From Mytilus edulis (lineage: Eukaryota; Mollusca; Bivalvia; Mytilida; Mytilidae), in assembly GCF_963676685.1 (NCBI RefSeq), contig NC_092354.1, positions 13,088,746-13,152,745 of the forward strand: DNA of 64,000 nucleotides, read 5' to 3'. How positions within the stretch are numbered: position 1 is the first letter of the stretch; the number at the start of each line of letters is the position of its first letter. Made by a program: the position numbers and the translations under genes. Below, one piece after another: positions 25,101-36,559 of this stretch. The notes beneath the pieces were generated by a model. That model was not told where the DNA came from. It saw only the letters and a list, made by a program, of their open reading frames with translations, and ran no database searches.

Positions 25101-28100
25101 TACTATGTAGCCTTTTCCTGTATTCTACATTTGTATCTCTGATAGTGCAATTTTCTATATCGTCATTTATTTTTTCTTATATAGTTATTTCCCTTACACT
25201 GTGTGTCTTTGTGATATAAACTCACTGACACTTTCATTTCATAGCACACAGCATACTGTAATAGCCTATTATTTTGAAGCTTTGTTTTTATGTGAAATGT
25301 TTTTGTGCATATAGAATTATAAAAAGACAACAATTATTTTTCAAAACAAAGTATTCTTGTCCAAATGGTCTTTGTAAAGGAATAGGATTTCTTTTCTGAC
25401 AAAATTGTGAGAAGTTTAACGCACACTTTTATTTTTGTACGAAAATAATGTGTGAATTAAGGTTGGGAAGGAGAAATATCTAAGTTTTTAGCGAGAAATA
25501 GAAAAGAATCGATGTGGTGCTTTAACTTTTTATCAGAACAAAAAATTCCTTTATTCTCTTACAAAACCAACAGTTTGGCGATTTAAAGCTACTATAAAAA
25601 GAATACTTACTGGTTCTTGTTTTGTGGATTGGCTTGATGACTAAAAAAAAAGGAATACATATGATTAAATAATGTAATAAAAACCTAATGAGAAACGTTT
25701 TGCGTCATACATTTGAAAAACATCAATAACTTAGAATAAATTATTGTTTTATGCGTATGTACATGTAAAATTTCACACAAACAGGTTTTTTCTTCTTTAA
25801 ACTCACCTTTCGTGGAACCCAAGGATTCCCCAATAAGAGATCACAGTGAAATAGACTAAGCGTTAAAAAAGATAGCAAACAAAATGGAATCAATGGTCAA
25901 TGGAAGTGTAAACCAAGGGAAGAAACTTTAACCGACTCATCACATTAAAATTTTTGTAGGTATGCATATATAGGAATAATGACAAATATACTCCAGGGTG
26001 CAATCAGAAACTGAAACTGAAGAAATGATGATTGAAAATAGCTTACCTCGTCTGTGATGAATCACTGGCTTCTCGACAGGGTCTGGAAACAGAAAATACA
26101 GGTTATAAAGCGAATATATAACCATTTGATAATGATATAAAAAGATGTGGTATGATTGCAAATGAGACAACCCTCCACATGAGACCAAATGACACAATAT
26201 TAACAACTTCTTTCCCTAAAAATTCTGCAATATCATTTATGTATTTTAAATTAACATTTAAAATAATTAAAGATTCGAAAAGTAACCAAGTCATGAAGAG
26301 AAAAAAAAAACCAAACTAAGTACTAGTTTAATAGTATACATATATATATCCCTAATATCATGGCAGAACTCTTCGTTAATATACCTCGAAAGATGCTTAG
26401 ATACATATTTACCTTAAAATCTTAATATTTTGCGAAACTAACTGTTTCCCTTTAAAACATCCAAGCTTTATTACTACAATACATATTTTTTAAGATAAAG
26501 TGAATTTTTATAATACCGAGAACTATCAATAGACCCTACCACAGTTACCATAGTAACACTTAGTTTTTTACTCACACTTTTGTCTGACAGCAACTGGAAA
26601 GAGAAATAAATACAAAATGAAGATATATGTCATTTCAATTTGAATCACAGTTTAAAGAAATACACAATTCTGTTAATGTGAAAATGTAAAATGACATAAG
26701 CGCTACTGGACGCTTAGTAAACAGCAATTTGTCAATCATTAATACAAGTTTTATATGTAGGAATTTATAAAGATATGAACTTTGTTTACTAAGACTTGGA
26801 AAATATAGGTAGTCATTATAGAGGTTTCTTTCTTATTATTATTATTATACACAGGGAATGAGTCGTTCTATAAAATAAATACTTTATTATTGATTAAAAG
26901 ATAAAATTCAGAATGGAAATAAGGACTATGTCAAAGAGACAGCAATCCGACCAAAGAGCAGAAAACAGCCAAAGTTTACCAATGAATCTTCAATACAGCG
27001 AGAAAATCCCGCATCCGAAGTTGTTCTTCAGTTGGCCCCTGAATAACAATGTGAACAAGTTGAGTGATAATGGTATACTTACTTTCTTTGACGAGAAGTT
27101 TTGGCCTTTTAATGATGTTTGCAACCTGGTCCACTACAGTTACGATTTGCTTGTGGAATCTTGGGTGTTGTTTCAAAAGGGGAACTGTAAAGAAAAACAA
27201 GATATGAATTATTTATTATACAAGATACTATTAAAAGGCAATATTTAGAATGTCATGTATCGTTACCGTTGCGTTGTTTTGAATCTTTTTGTCCCATTGT
27301 CACATACTCCACATTTATAGAGTAAAGTAAGGGTAATTTTAAGAGTATGATAATGTTCTGTAAATAGTATGGAAATGCTACTGTTAATGCGAGTGTTCAT
27401 AGTCTGTTAATACTGTTATTTTCGTCTCATATTTTACTGTTCAGTGTTAGGTAATGTTGCAGTTTTTGGTCTGTTGTTTTCAGTTCGATGAGGCTGCCAT
27501 TTACGTGTCGTGTTAATACTGTTGTTTTCGCCTGTTATTACTGCCAAAGTCTGAAAATGCTGATATTTACGTATTGTGATTTTACTGCAGATAATATAAA
27601 AAAGAAGATGTGGTATAATTGCAACAAGAGACCAAAATGACATGAGATTAACAACTTTAGGTCACGGTACGGCCCTCAACAATGAACAAAACCCATATTG
27701 CAAAGTTATATACTCACCATTCTTTCCGACGAGATGTGGTTCTTCATGAGTAACAGCCTTTGGTACAGCTATAAGTATAAAAGAGTGATCTAAATAAGTG
27801 TTTCTGGTAAATATAAAAAAGAGAGTATTTAAGTTGAAAATCTTTTCAACAATGCATGTAAGAGAAGGTTTTTGGGTTATAGTCCGTTTACATTTTTTTG
27901 TCAACATAGTATAAACAATTTGCAAAATTGTACAGCACAGTATTCATACATGTATTTAATTATTAAAGGGAACTCAGCTTTGATTCAAAATGAAATAAAC
28001 AATAAAATATATCATCAAGAAATAGGAAAATCTATTCATGTATATTAACTTAAGCCATTAATTGAAAATTGTGCTACATATATGGATGAAGTTTGACTGA

Positions 28101-31100
28101 AAATGAAATAAACAATAAAATATATCGTTATGAGAAAGGAGAACTTATTTTATACATGTATTAACTGGAATCATTTATTAAAAAAATGTGCTACTTGTAT
28201 AATATTTGTGTAAGCTGCAATACTCACGTTGAAAGTGCACTGTAAAAGAAAAAAAAACCATTTGATTAAACTAAGAATAATAATATAAAATATACAGTTT
28301 AAAGAATTCATTTTTTTTAATAATTCAGAGAGATTGATAGCAATTTGTTTGGATTATGAAAAATAAAGTCTTTCTATGTGACTCGATATCATATCTTTTC
28401 TTTATTCTATATTAAATATTTTTTTCATTATTGAAAAATATCGTAATGACTTATTCAAGCATCACCATAAATAAATTTTTAAGCGGAAACTTGTAAACTG
28501 TGCCACATTTGTATTTTGTTTCTTGTTTTAGCGGTATTCTCATTTGAATCGTTGACGCCTGAAACTTAGTGAGTTGAATATCAGATTGTGACAGTGACCA
28601 ATATCAGAACATTTCGATTGAATCAAAAAAAGGTTCTACTTAAATATGTTTTTCAAGGAAGAATCTGATGTAGAAAATATATCATTATTTTACACACAGG
28701 TAAAAAGGAGATTTTGAGAAATGGTTAAAATTTTGTATTCAATGCTTTCAAAATGACCGCAAAGCAAGTGGTTAGCTTGCGGGAAAAGATGAGGATTATG
28801 CATATTCACATATATTTATAACAGCCAAAAAATGTCGTTGCGGTCCATGTCATAAAGAGACGAAAATTGTCAAAAAGGTACCTTTATCACTATAGCCCAA
28901 CAAAATATACCACCGTTCAAGCTTGAAAAAAATCGGTAATTGGGATGGTGTAAAAAAACTACAACACTTGTAAAATAAAAATTTGGTGTGTCACTTAAAC
29001 GTATGATCTATTAGCCGTGACCAACTAATGATATTCAAACATAAAAGAAAGGGGAAAAAATCTGATTGACAAGTGAAGTAAACAATGATAATAAATATAT
29101 ATGTATACAGCATGATGTATGTATAATATATGGGAAAACCTTGACAGATAAACTTGTTCACACGACAAGGACCTAAAGGCCGAGAGACATATCATATGAA
29201 ATATGTTACAGACTATATCCATCGGAGAATCATTATGTCAGTGTTACCTTATCTGTTTAACATATATATCATGTAATTTATCATTATTATTCTTTTTATT
29301 TTAACTAAGAGATTGATAGTATATTTGTTTTTTTATCTCGTGAAATATGACAATTACTTTCTGTTTCTGTTTCTAGTTTCTCAATTATCATGACTAAGTA
29401 TAACTCTTCTTTTAATACATAATTTTTTATACCAATTTATATATTATGTTTTACTATATAAGTATCATAACATGATAGTAGTGCTTTCACAATTTTAAGC
29501 ATTTCTTCTATTTCCAAATAATATCTTGAAAACACATCATTTAGCACGCAAATAAAAAACCGAAAATAATTCAAATAGTTAAAAGGTCAAACAAAGCAAA
29601 CGACAACTATGTCTAAGGTACCATTAAGGTACTACATATTGAAATTAGGTTCTTACCTTTCTGTTTTGGTGGTTCTGCAAGTAAAAATAAAAAAAGAAAT
29701 TAACACAGACATAAGGTAACATAGATGTATAGGTTACACAAGGGCTACATTATTACAAGACGACGAAGTTCATCTATTAATAACATGTCTTTATACAATA
29801 TAGACAAACGCATGTAGTTTTCCAGCAATGTAAGAGAAAGTGTTTCTCATCTACCTAATTTATCGATTTCCCCTAAAAAAAATATGAAGTGTGTTTCTTT
29901 ATCGATCAATAACTTTTAGTCACTTAATCTAAGTCTAGAAATCAACATGGCTTAAGCGCAGACTGCGGAAAAGATAACAAAATAAGCTGTTAAGGAAACC
30001 TTTCTGTTACTACTATTCGTTCGCTCAACATAGAAGCAGTAAACTAGAATAAATAACATGAACACTTAAAAAATAAAGCAAAACATAAAGTTTATGCTTG
30101 TTATTTGTATGATAGATGGCTAATTGTAGGAAAATAAAGAGTTCGCCAAAGATTGTAAATTAAAATATAATTATGAATTATCATTACTGTATTTTGCTAT
30201 AATGAAGGTGGGACTGTATTTGGGTCTAGAGAATGGAGAAATGAAGAACCCCATCTGCACTCTCATGGAACTGTACGTATGAGGAAAAGTCGTTATGGCT
30301 ATACACAGGAATAGAAAACTGGAACTACAAAGTTATGACGAAGAAGCCATTTACACTACACTGTTCAAATGCGGCAAACATCAATTCTCCATAGGAGAGT
30401 TTCTTTTAATGGAAAGAAATGTTAAAACACAGCTTTTTTTTTATTCATTTACTTAACCAATGACGTTCACAGTTTTCTTTTTTTAAATTATGAACTTCCA
30501 TTTATTACTCAACTGAATTATGAAAGTCAGCAAAACTTGAAAAAATATGATTGAAAGCCTTTTTTCTTGACTCGTTTAAGCATATTGTGCATTTAATCAT
30601 AATTGACCTTAGCCTATCTTTCGATGCAATGTCAGCAGAAGAAGAACTACAACAAAGTGCCTCCCATCATAAAAATATAGAATATGATGGATGAACCATC
30701 AGTTAAACGACTTTTTATGAATGATGTACAAAAAAGATATGCATATGATTATTTCATGCCTACGCGTTCACGATTTATGACCATGCAAATACCAATGTAT
30801 ATAATTAATACGTATAGAAATAAAATGAGAGAGAACCTGATCATGAGACAACAACCCGACCAAAGAGCAGTAACAGCCAAAGACCAACAATGGGTCTTTA
30901 TATGTCAGTTAAACTTTCAGTATACATGGGTATTGATTAATTAGAGTTTATTATATGATATATGTTATATCATATTCTTAAGCTAGCTTTATGAGTGTCA
31001 AGGGTCAAAGCACCATGTAAAGAAAATTAAGAAGTGAGCTGGTACAGTCAGGTATAAGAGAGATTACTTTTTAAAATCAGAATTGCGTTTGCAAACGTCA

Positions 31101-32811
31101 GTTCTAGCAATGCCTTTCAAGTTTTATTGTAAAAAGAATTAAAATATCACGCTTACTAAGACGCTTTCAACATATTGATGTAAATAGTTAACAGCAATGT
31201 TTAAGAGTTATGTTCCTTGAGTCAATGTCTTAAAAGATTTTTTTGGAGTGAAGCATTCCTTCTTGTAGTTGCTTATCATGTCAAAAGTACTTTTAGTTAC
31301 GCTTTAATAAAAAAAAAATCCAACAAATGCAATTGTTTTTTTATATCAATGTTGGAAAATTGATAGATATATAAAGTAGGAAAGCTACTAAACGTAGGTA
31401 ATTTATTAATATGATTTATTAAAAAAGCCTATGTTCGCATGCGCATAAACGTTATCAAATTAAAAAAAAATAGATATAGTTTTAAGCGCGTGGTATCGTT
31501 AAGTGAATTGTAAATTATGGATACTGTAACTTCAAAACAAAGCATGAAGATCATGTTTTAAAATTTAAAACCTATATGCCATACACATTCAGCATACACC
31601 TGATAATGAAGTTAGTGGATGTCAGTTACCATTGTTTCATTCCAATAATTTTATATTGCCCAACGCCACGCGACAAGGTTGCTCAATTTCACTCTACGAT
31701 ACATGCGCATACAACGTTATCGATTCCATCAAAATATAGGTATGAACGAGTGATATAGTACCTGAATTGTAAAGTATGGCTCCTGTAACTTCAAACACGA
31801 CACAAAGATCATGTATTAAAACCTGTTTGCCATGCGCATTTAGCGTAACATTGATAATGCAGTAAGCAGATTCCTGTTAACATTGGTTCATTCCAGTAAA
31901 TTTATTTTGCACAACGCCACGCGACAAGGCTGTCCAATATTATTCTTTATATTATATTCAACGGTACTGTTTAAATAAAATCGCTTTATTTTTAAAAAGA
32001 TGAGAGTGTTTAAAAGAATGTTTACTTCTCCGATAATGATTACTTTGCAATATTAAAATTGTTTGCCTATGTCGGCAGAAATGAATAGTTCATGCATGAA
32101 CAAACCAATTGCTTTGTTTATCATGCTGTTTTCAGTTGGAATACCATACTGACATTTATTATGTCCCTGGTTTACAATACAACTATTTTTAACAAATTTA
32201 CACTCAATGTTCAAAGGAGATAACATGACCAACTCTTGTAAAAGCAAAACATGACATATGAAATTTCGATTTTGTTAAATTGCCTGCAGTTAATCTTTTT
32301 GTTGTATTTGTGTGCCGTTAACTGCAATTGTTCACGTATGTATTGTAAACTGATAAAATGACTTAAATATGGTAAAGCTAAATATCTATAAAATATCACT
32401 AAACTGAACTTACCCGCAACAACGGATGCTGAAATAGAAAATAACTGCAATAAGTAATCGATTTTTTTTTCATTTTTAATTTTCAACTAAAGACACATGT
32501 TTGTTTAATATTTTTCTTGTTTTTTTTTAAGAAGATAAAATACACAAACAATGAGACAAATAAATTTGAAAAATTAAAAGAACATTGAAATCCTTAAAAC
32601 TTATTTCACAAATTAAAATTATTCAAAAATTAAATACAATTAAAATTAAATAAACTTTTCCTGATCATTGATTAACGCAAGACTTTTAATTTTTAATTTT
32701 ATATTTTTTCAAATTCATCAACTTTATGTTTTTTGTTAAAGTTCGTTTCCTAAAATATACTTTGTAATTTGACTTACCCACAATAGTGGCTAAGATGAGA
32801 ACTGCTAGCAT
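14851..32811 (-). CDS. 28-exon micro-exon gene, secreted Cys-free Gly/Tyr/His/Lys-rich structural protein
   Basis: Coding exons, 5' to 3': 32778-32811, 32414-32428, 29657-29674, 28228-28239, 27718-27768, 27083-27184, 26576-26593, 26047-26082, 25611-25640, 25047-25076, 24627-24704, 24269-24292, 24071-24106, 23858-23899, 23503-23562, 23017-23076, 22603-22614, 21706-21735, 21390-21431, 20982-21005, 20636-20692, 19804-19839, 19082-19117, 18428-18457, 17762-17797, 17148-17195, 16219-16266 and 14831-14876 (stop TAA 14851-14853). All junctions are GT-AG, most donors are GTAAG or GTGAG, and all internal exons are phase 1-1. The product is 356 residues: signal peptide, basic Pro/Val/His/Lys-rich region (about 17-243), Gly-rich segment (244-282) and Gly/Tyr/Gln/Asn tail (283-356), with no Cys. 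I do not recognise a named family. Tyr- and His-rich Cys-free secreted proteins suggest shell matrix, periostracum or byssus, which is inference. Exon usage needs transcripts. Confidence 0.85.
15280..16210. other. Large intron 27, no gene seen
   Basis: AT-rich intron sequence between exons 28 and 27. It contains simple A-runs (15650-15668, 15695-15710, 16046-16055, 16100-16118) and no further exon with flanking splice sites. Confidence 0.5.
19600..19800. repeat. Degenerate GGTTCAACCTAGGTTAAGGT repeat in intron 22
   Basis: Three to four imperfect units built from AGGTTCAACCTAGG, TTAAGGT and TTTTTGGTAAAGG end directly before the exon 22 donor at 19803. The stretch is non-coding. Confidence 0.6.
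19804..21005 (-). CDS. Micro-exon gene exons 20-22: Gly-rich hinge
   Basis: Exon 20 encodes AHGGNQAG, exon 21 (57 nt) VGGNVQVISAGGGGHGAGG and exon 22 (36 nt) GAVQVVAAGGDG. Exons 21 and 22 share the plan [GG/A]-VQV-[I/V]-A-GG, which suggests duplication. Runs of Gly between the basic and the aromatic parts would form a flexible or silk-like linker. The exon 21 donor is GTACGA and the exon 22 donor GTAGTG, both weaker than most in this gene and therefore candidates for regulated splicing. Confidence 0.8.
21390..29674 (-). CDS. Micro-exon gene exons 3-19: basic Pro/Val/His/Lys-rich region
   Basis: Seventeen exons of 12 to 102 nt encode roughly residues 17-243. Exon 5 reads PVPKAVTHEEPHLVGKN, and exon 6 (the largest) contains VTVVDQVANIIKRPKLL. 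Others are short K/H/P/V units: YPVEKPVIHHRR (8), VIKPIHKTRT (9), IVHKKKVHVP (10), VTQVFERV (12), YKIPKPIPKPELRI (14), KPIA (17) and KPIVHHKKVPYYPK (19). Repeated KPI and VHK motifs suggest that exons arose by duplication. The high His and Lys content fits metal binding, acidic-matrix binding or cross-linking, but this is not shown by the sequence. Exons 4 and 17 encode only four residues each. Confidence 0.82.
21798..22340 (+). repeat. 21-bp minisatellite in intron 17
   Basis: About two dozen copies of ATGATGAGAATGAATAAAAC plus T, with the main variants ACTATG/ACTTTG and AATAAAA/AATAATA. The period of 21 leaves one frame open and creates a spurious 153-codon frame. It lies between exons 17 and 18 of the micro-exon gene, so it is intronic. 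Confidence 0.9.
23204..23260 (-). repeat. Short fragment of the RT-element repeat family in intron 15
   Basis: AGAGGGGCGAAAGATACCAA followed by AGGGACAGTCAAACTC matches the sequence at 42861-42990 and is a truncated remnant. It is non-coding. Confidence 0.55.
26136..26200 (+). repeat. GGTATGATTGCCAAT-family fragment in intron 7
   Basis: AAAGATGTGGTATGATTGCA, AATGAGACAACCCTCCACAT and GAGACCAAATGACACA are the first blocks of the repeat at 5502. It is truncated after about 65 bp and non-coding. Confidence 0.65.
26908..27072 (+). repeat. Retroelement 3' fragment abutting exon 6
   Basis: The blocks GAATGGAAATAAGGACTATG, TCAAAGAGACAGCAATCCGA, CTTCAATACAGCGAGAAAAT, CCCGCATCCG and AGTGATAATG match the retroelement 3' region at 47680-47845. 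It ends only about ten bases from the exon 6 boundary (27083), inside the sequence next to the splice donor. A shorter relative is at 30818-30905. Confidence 0.65.
27601..27700 (+). repeat. GGTATGATTGCCAAT-family fragment in intron 5
   Basis: AAGAAGATGTGGTATAATTG, GAGACCAAAATGACATGAGA, TTAACAACTTTAGGTCACGG and CCCTCAACAATGAACAAAAC are the start of the repeat family at 5502. The copy ends close to the exon 5 donor (27717). Confidence 0.65.
30818..30905 (+). repeat. Retroelement 3' fragment in intron 2
   Basis: GAGACAACAACCCGACCAAA, AGAGCAGTAACAGCC and CAACAATGGGTCTTT correspond to the retroelement 3' region at 47690-47765. It is non-coding and lies between exons 2 and 3. Confidence 0.55.
31493..31933. 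repeat. Two-copy diverged tandem duplication in intron 2
   Basis: Copy 1 (31493-31682) and copy 2 (31747-31933) share the ordered blocks TGAATTGTAAA, CTGTAACTTCAAA, AAGATCATGT, CATTCAGC/CATTTAGC, TGATAATG and CAACGCCACGCGACAAGG, with many substitutions. The period is about 250 bp. No exon or splice signals are seen in either copy. Confidence 0.7.
32414..32811 (-). CDS. Micro-exon gene exons 1-2: signal peptide
   Basis: The ATG at 32809-32811 opens MLAVLILATIV and is followed by a GTAAGT donor. Exon 2 is only 15 nt (TTTCTATTTCAG|CATCC to TTGCGG|GTAAG) and adds ASVVA. Together they make a 16-residue hydrophobic signal peptide ending in A-S-V-V-A, with cleavage likely just after that Ala. This is the only ATG with a signal-like start, and it lies about 65-70 bases after the expected start of transcription. 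Confidence 0.85.
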
Positions 32812-32925
32812 TTTGCGTCCACTGAGATTGTAGCCGATAATGCTAAGATATTCCCAGAAATGGTAACTGTAATGGCCTTCTAGCAGTATGTAGTAACTAT
32901 TTTAAGTTTATATACTACGTCATAA
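32812..32925 (-). promoter_or_regulatory. Promoter and 5' UTR of the micro-exon gene
   Basis: On the minus strand a TATATAAA box (32907-32914) lies about 95 bases before the ATG, so transcription should start near 32880. Just upstream of the box is TGACGTA (32916-32922), a CRE-like half site. The leader shows no other upstream ATG in a good context and no intron. A strong TATA box fits a tissue-specific, highly expressed secreted protein. Confidence 0.6.
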
Positions 32926-32999
32926 AACTGACATAGTCCTATCGCCAAGGAGACGTTTACAGTGGGTTAATTTGATCTGTCTGTCAATTGAAATACCAC

Positions 33000-35120
33000 G
33001 CCTACCAAATTGACCCATAGAAATCCGACAACTCCCACGAAAGGCCCGATTGAGGATTAAGAAATTAATTATTCTAGAAGAGATAAAACAAATGTAAAAT
33101 TGGTTTTAAAACCTTTAAAAATATAGAAAACTATATAAATATGTTTATTTAATAAACATATTTAATTCCGATATATTCTAAGTGCCTGAAGTTGAAAACA
33201 TAATAATTTTTAAAATAACCTTCACTGTGCCCCATTATTTGTCGGTTTGTCACCTTTTCATCATAAATGTCATTAACTATTGAACAGATTGTTTAACTGA
33301 CGTGTCAGAAAAATAACATCTTTTGTAGTACATTATAATTTTACATAATATAGATTAATATGGGGCTTAACCTTGAAGAAAAGAAAACATTTTTTTTTAT
33401 TTACAATTTATAATGAAGACAAATGGTCAGTTTATCTAATAAAGATTTCAAGGAAATGTCAATCTAAAAATTTATTTGGCGATTTAAAGACAATTTATTA
33501 TATTGTCAACATAACATAACTAATTCTGTTGCAGAAACAATGGTCGACGTACATATCTATTTCTTAAGGCTTTGTATTTTACAATATTATCGTGATTTAT
33601 GACTTAAACTCTTGAATCGACAGATAATGTGAGTATTGTGCATTTAACAAATGCTATTTTCTGTATAGTTGAGGGATACATTTTCATTTAAAAAATGCAT
33701 TTTTCGCCGAATTGTTTTAAGTCAAAATGCATAATAATGATACAATTGATATTATTTATATCAATGATAATGGTCATGTACAAAACACGTTTGAATATTA
33801 CGTTAAAATAACAGAAGAAAAGATTACTATTAAGCCAAGTATTTAATAAGTTTTGGTATTTTTTTGATATTTTTATACATATCTGTAATAACTACTAACT
33901 ATTAGTAATTGATTTTAATTTTAATACAGTGTTATTTATTTCTGATTCATTAACTTCAAAATTGGACATTAGTATTTATAAACTATTAAAGTTGACCTGT
34001 AATTCATTTCTGAGAAAAAATAGTTATATAATAAGTTCAAATATTAAGTGTTTTGAAAATCAATTTCGTGATATAATTTATATTTTTATTTTTCATTTTG
34101 AAGATGCGAGACATTCAATTCTAAATTTTAATCTGTGAAGTTATAGTTTTCAATTAGTTGTCATAAGTAATAAGTAATAAGACAATTGCTTTTATGTTTG
34201 TCATAAGTAATAAGTAATAAGACAATTGCTTTTATGTTTGTCATAAGTATTAAGTAAGAAGATAATTGCTTTTATGTTAATTTGTTATATCGATTTGATT
34301 CCTCCAACTTTGAAGCAATTTCATTAACATTTTCATTTTATACATTTTCTAATTTCATATGCACAATATGTATATCAGCTTCTACAAAATACATTATATA
34401 TTTACGATTCTTAAACAGGTGGACGCTGAGGCAGGTCATATGATATAACAATTAATATTGGATTAATAACATAGGTAAATATTAAAAAAAAGAAAATCTG
34501 CCATTTTCTTCCTTTGGTCTTCAATTTTTCTTTATTTCTTTATTTCTTTATTTCTTTTTCTTTGTATTTTACAAACTATTGATCTTTTCGCCCCTATATT
34601 TTCAAAATCATGCAATATGATTCACTTTCTTGATTTCATGATCTCTCATACTTTAAAGATATTTATACAAAAATCATTTCTGTTTATTTTTCGTAAATAT
34701 AACACTATATACATAAAGTATGTCATAAATGTTTTTTTTCTACATAAACATCAATTAAAAAAATTTGAATTACTAAAAAATATGAGGAACTATGTTTTAA
34801 AAAGAAAAGCAAAACACATTTGATCTCAGAATAACCTTCCCAGAGTTGGTATCTTAGTTTCTGATAATATCTGAATTTATCAAGAGAGAATTTAAGAAAT
34901 GCATGTTATAAATCATTTCAGTACAGATGCTGACTATACTAACATAGAAGGCAGAGCTAATCTACACGAATTAGAAGTAAACATAGTTACAACTCTACTA
35001 TGACGTTAAGTAAGACATTGAAACTGGCGGTTGTTTGTATCTGTCTAGGAATGTTATCATAGTTTATTTATGTCACATTCTGAGTTTTCATTTTGCATAA
35101 AAAGAGAGGCGAAAGGCGAC
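33000..35120. other. AT-rich intergenic DNA, no gene seen
   Basis: This is upstream of the micro-exon gene promoter. Short open frames here have no exon signals or protein-like features. It contains the 40-bp tandem repeat at 34161-34278 and a TTTCTTTA microsatellite at 34527-34564. Confidence 0.5.
34161..34278 (+). repeat. 40-bp tandem repeat, three copies
   Basis: Copies begin with TCATAAGTAATAAGTAATAA at 34161, 34201 and 34241. The first two are identical and the third differs at several bases. The rest of the unit is GACAATTGCTTTTATGTTTG. Confidence 0.9.
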
Positions 35121-35149
35121 CCCTGAAAAAAGATGTCACAAGAAAGTAT

Positions 35150-35600
35150 CAAACAGTTCCAAATGGTGAAGTTGAAATCATCCCTTTGTAAATTTTACGG
35201 AAGCCATCACGAGTTGGTTGACCGTTATGGAATAACCGTTTCACAGATGATATCGGATATGTTCCTTATGTCGTAACTACAATACCCTTTCCCTTTCACG
35301 AATGTGACCTACAGACTTAGACTATTTACCGGATTTGTAATACCATAAGCAACACGACAGGTGCCACACGTGGAGCAGGATCTGCTTACCCTCCGGGGCA
35401 CCTGAGATCACCCCAAGTTTTGGTGGGGTTCGTGTTGCTTAGTCTTTAGTTTTCTGTGTTGTGTCTTCTGTACTATTATTTGTCTGTTTGTTTTTTTACT
35501 TTTTAGCCATGGCATTGTAAGTTTATTTTCTATATATGAGTTTTACTCTCCCTCTGGTATCTGTTGTCCCTCTTTTAGAAGCAACAGTATTTTACTGATT
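35150..35600 (+). mobile_element. Truncated RT-type retroelement, 3' end
   Basis: The start (to about 35275) encodes the C-terminal end of a reverse-transcriptase frame, with KFYGSHHELVDRYGITVSQM readable. It continues into the 3' tail blocks GGTGCCACACGTGGAGCAGG, ATCTGCTTACCC, GATCACCCCAAGTTTTGGTG and GCCATGGCATTGTAAG. It is a 5'-truncated copy. Confidence 0.75.
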
Positions 35601-36559
35601 TCCAAATTTAGGGAATTTTCATTTTTAAATTTCCTCGGAGTTCGTTTTTTTTCTCTCTCATAAATTCATTAAGAAGACATACAAATCTAGGTAAAAAAAG
35701 AATAAAGCCGAAATTTGATGGAATAACAATAGTTTCAAAAGAAGCGATACAAAGTTGTGTCGACATTTAAATGATTTCCTGCTACGCATACATAACCCGC
35801 CATTAATTTCGTAGCTATTAACAACATTGATACTGGGTAAAATATCAATGTGTTACTGTAGTCAACTTTATTTATAAATCGAATTCAACACTTTAAAATC
35901 ATACTGTTTCAATGTGTTCTGTTTTATCTGTGTTTTTAATGCTATTATATAAACAAAAGTTATACTGTAAAGGTTAGTTGCGAGCTGTGGAAAGGTTAAG
36001 GATTAAGGAATAGTTTGGACCCTTAAAGTAAAAGAGGGATAGAAATATGATAATAAACCTATGTTAGTTCATTTGCCGCACTTTGTTTTTTTTACCTGAA
36101 AATACATATAAACTACTGAGATAAAACAATTCTTCAAACAATCAAACTTTAACATATTTGAACGCCGTTGGATGCATATTGCAAAAAAGGCTTGGCACAA
36201 AATACGTGGGGATGATGTAAAAGGCAAGTTTATGATGTAAGAGGCGAGTTTATCAATCTTACTAAAAGTACTTGATTCGTTAAATTTTGCGGTCTAGAAT
36301 ATTTGACAGTGAACGATTTGCGTGTATGTGCTTTCAAACACGAGAATCATCCATTCATAATATATTTTTATGATAAATTGAAGTCGTATAAACTTCATTA
36401 ATATCATAATTCCATATTTAGAATTGACTGATACAAATTATGTTTAATCAAGACGTCTGTGAAATAATACAGTGTCTATCATTCTCAAATTATTTCATAT
36501 TTAATTTAACGAATTTGTGAGGCGACTTTAATAAACGCAACACAGATGATCTTAAAGGT

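Noticed and set aside
25807..25856. Possible extra exon of the micro-exon gene (GTGAGT donor at 25802-25807)
   Set aside because: The fitting exon would be 49 nt, would break the strict phase 1-1 rule, and has a poor acceptor.
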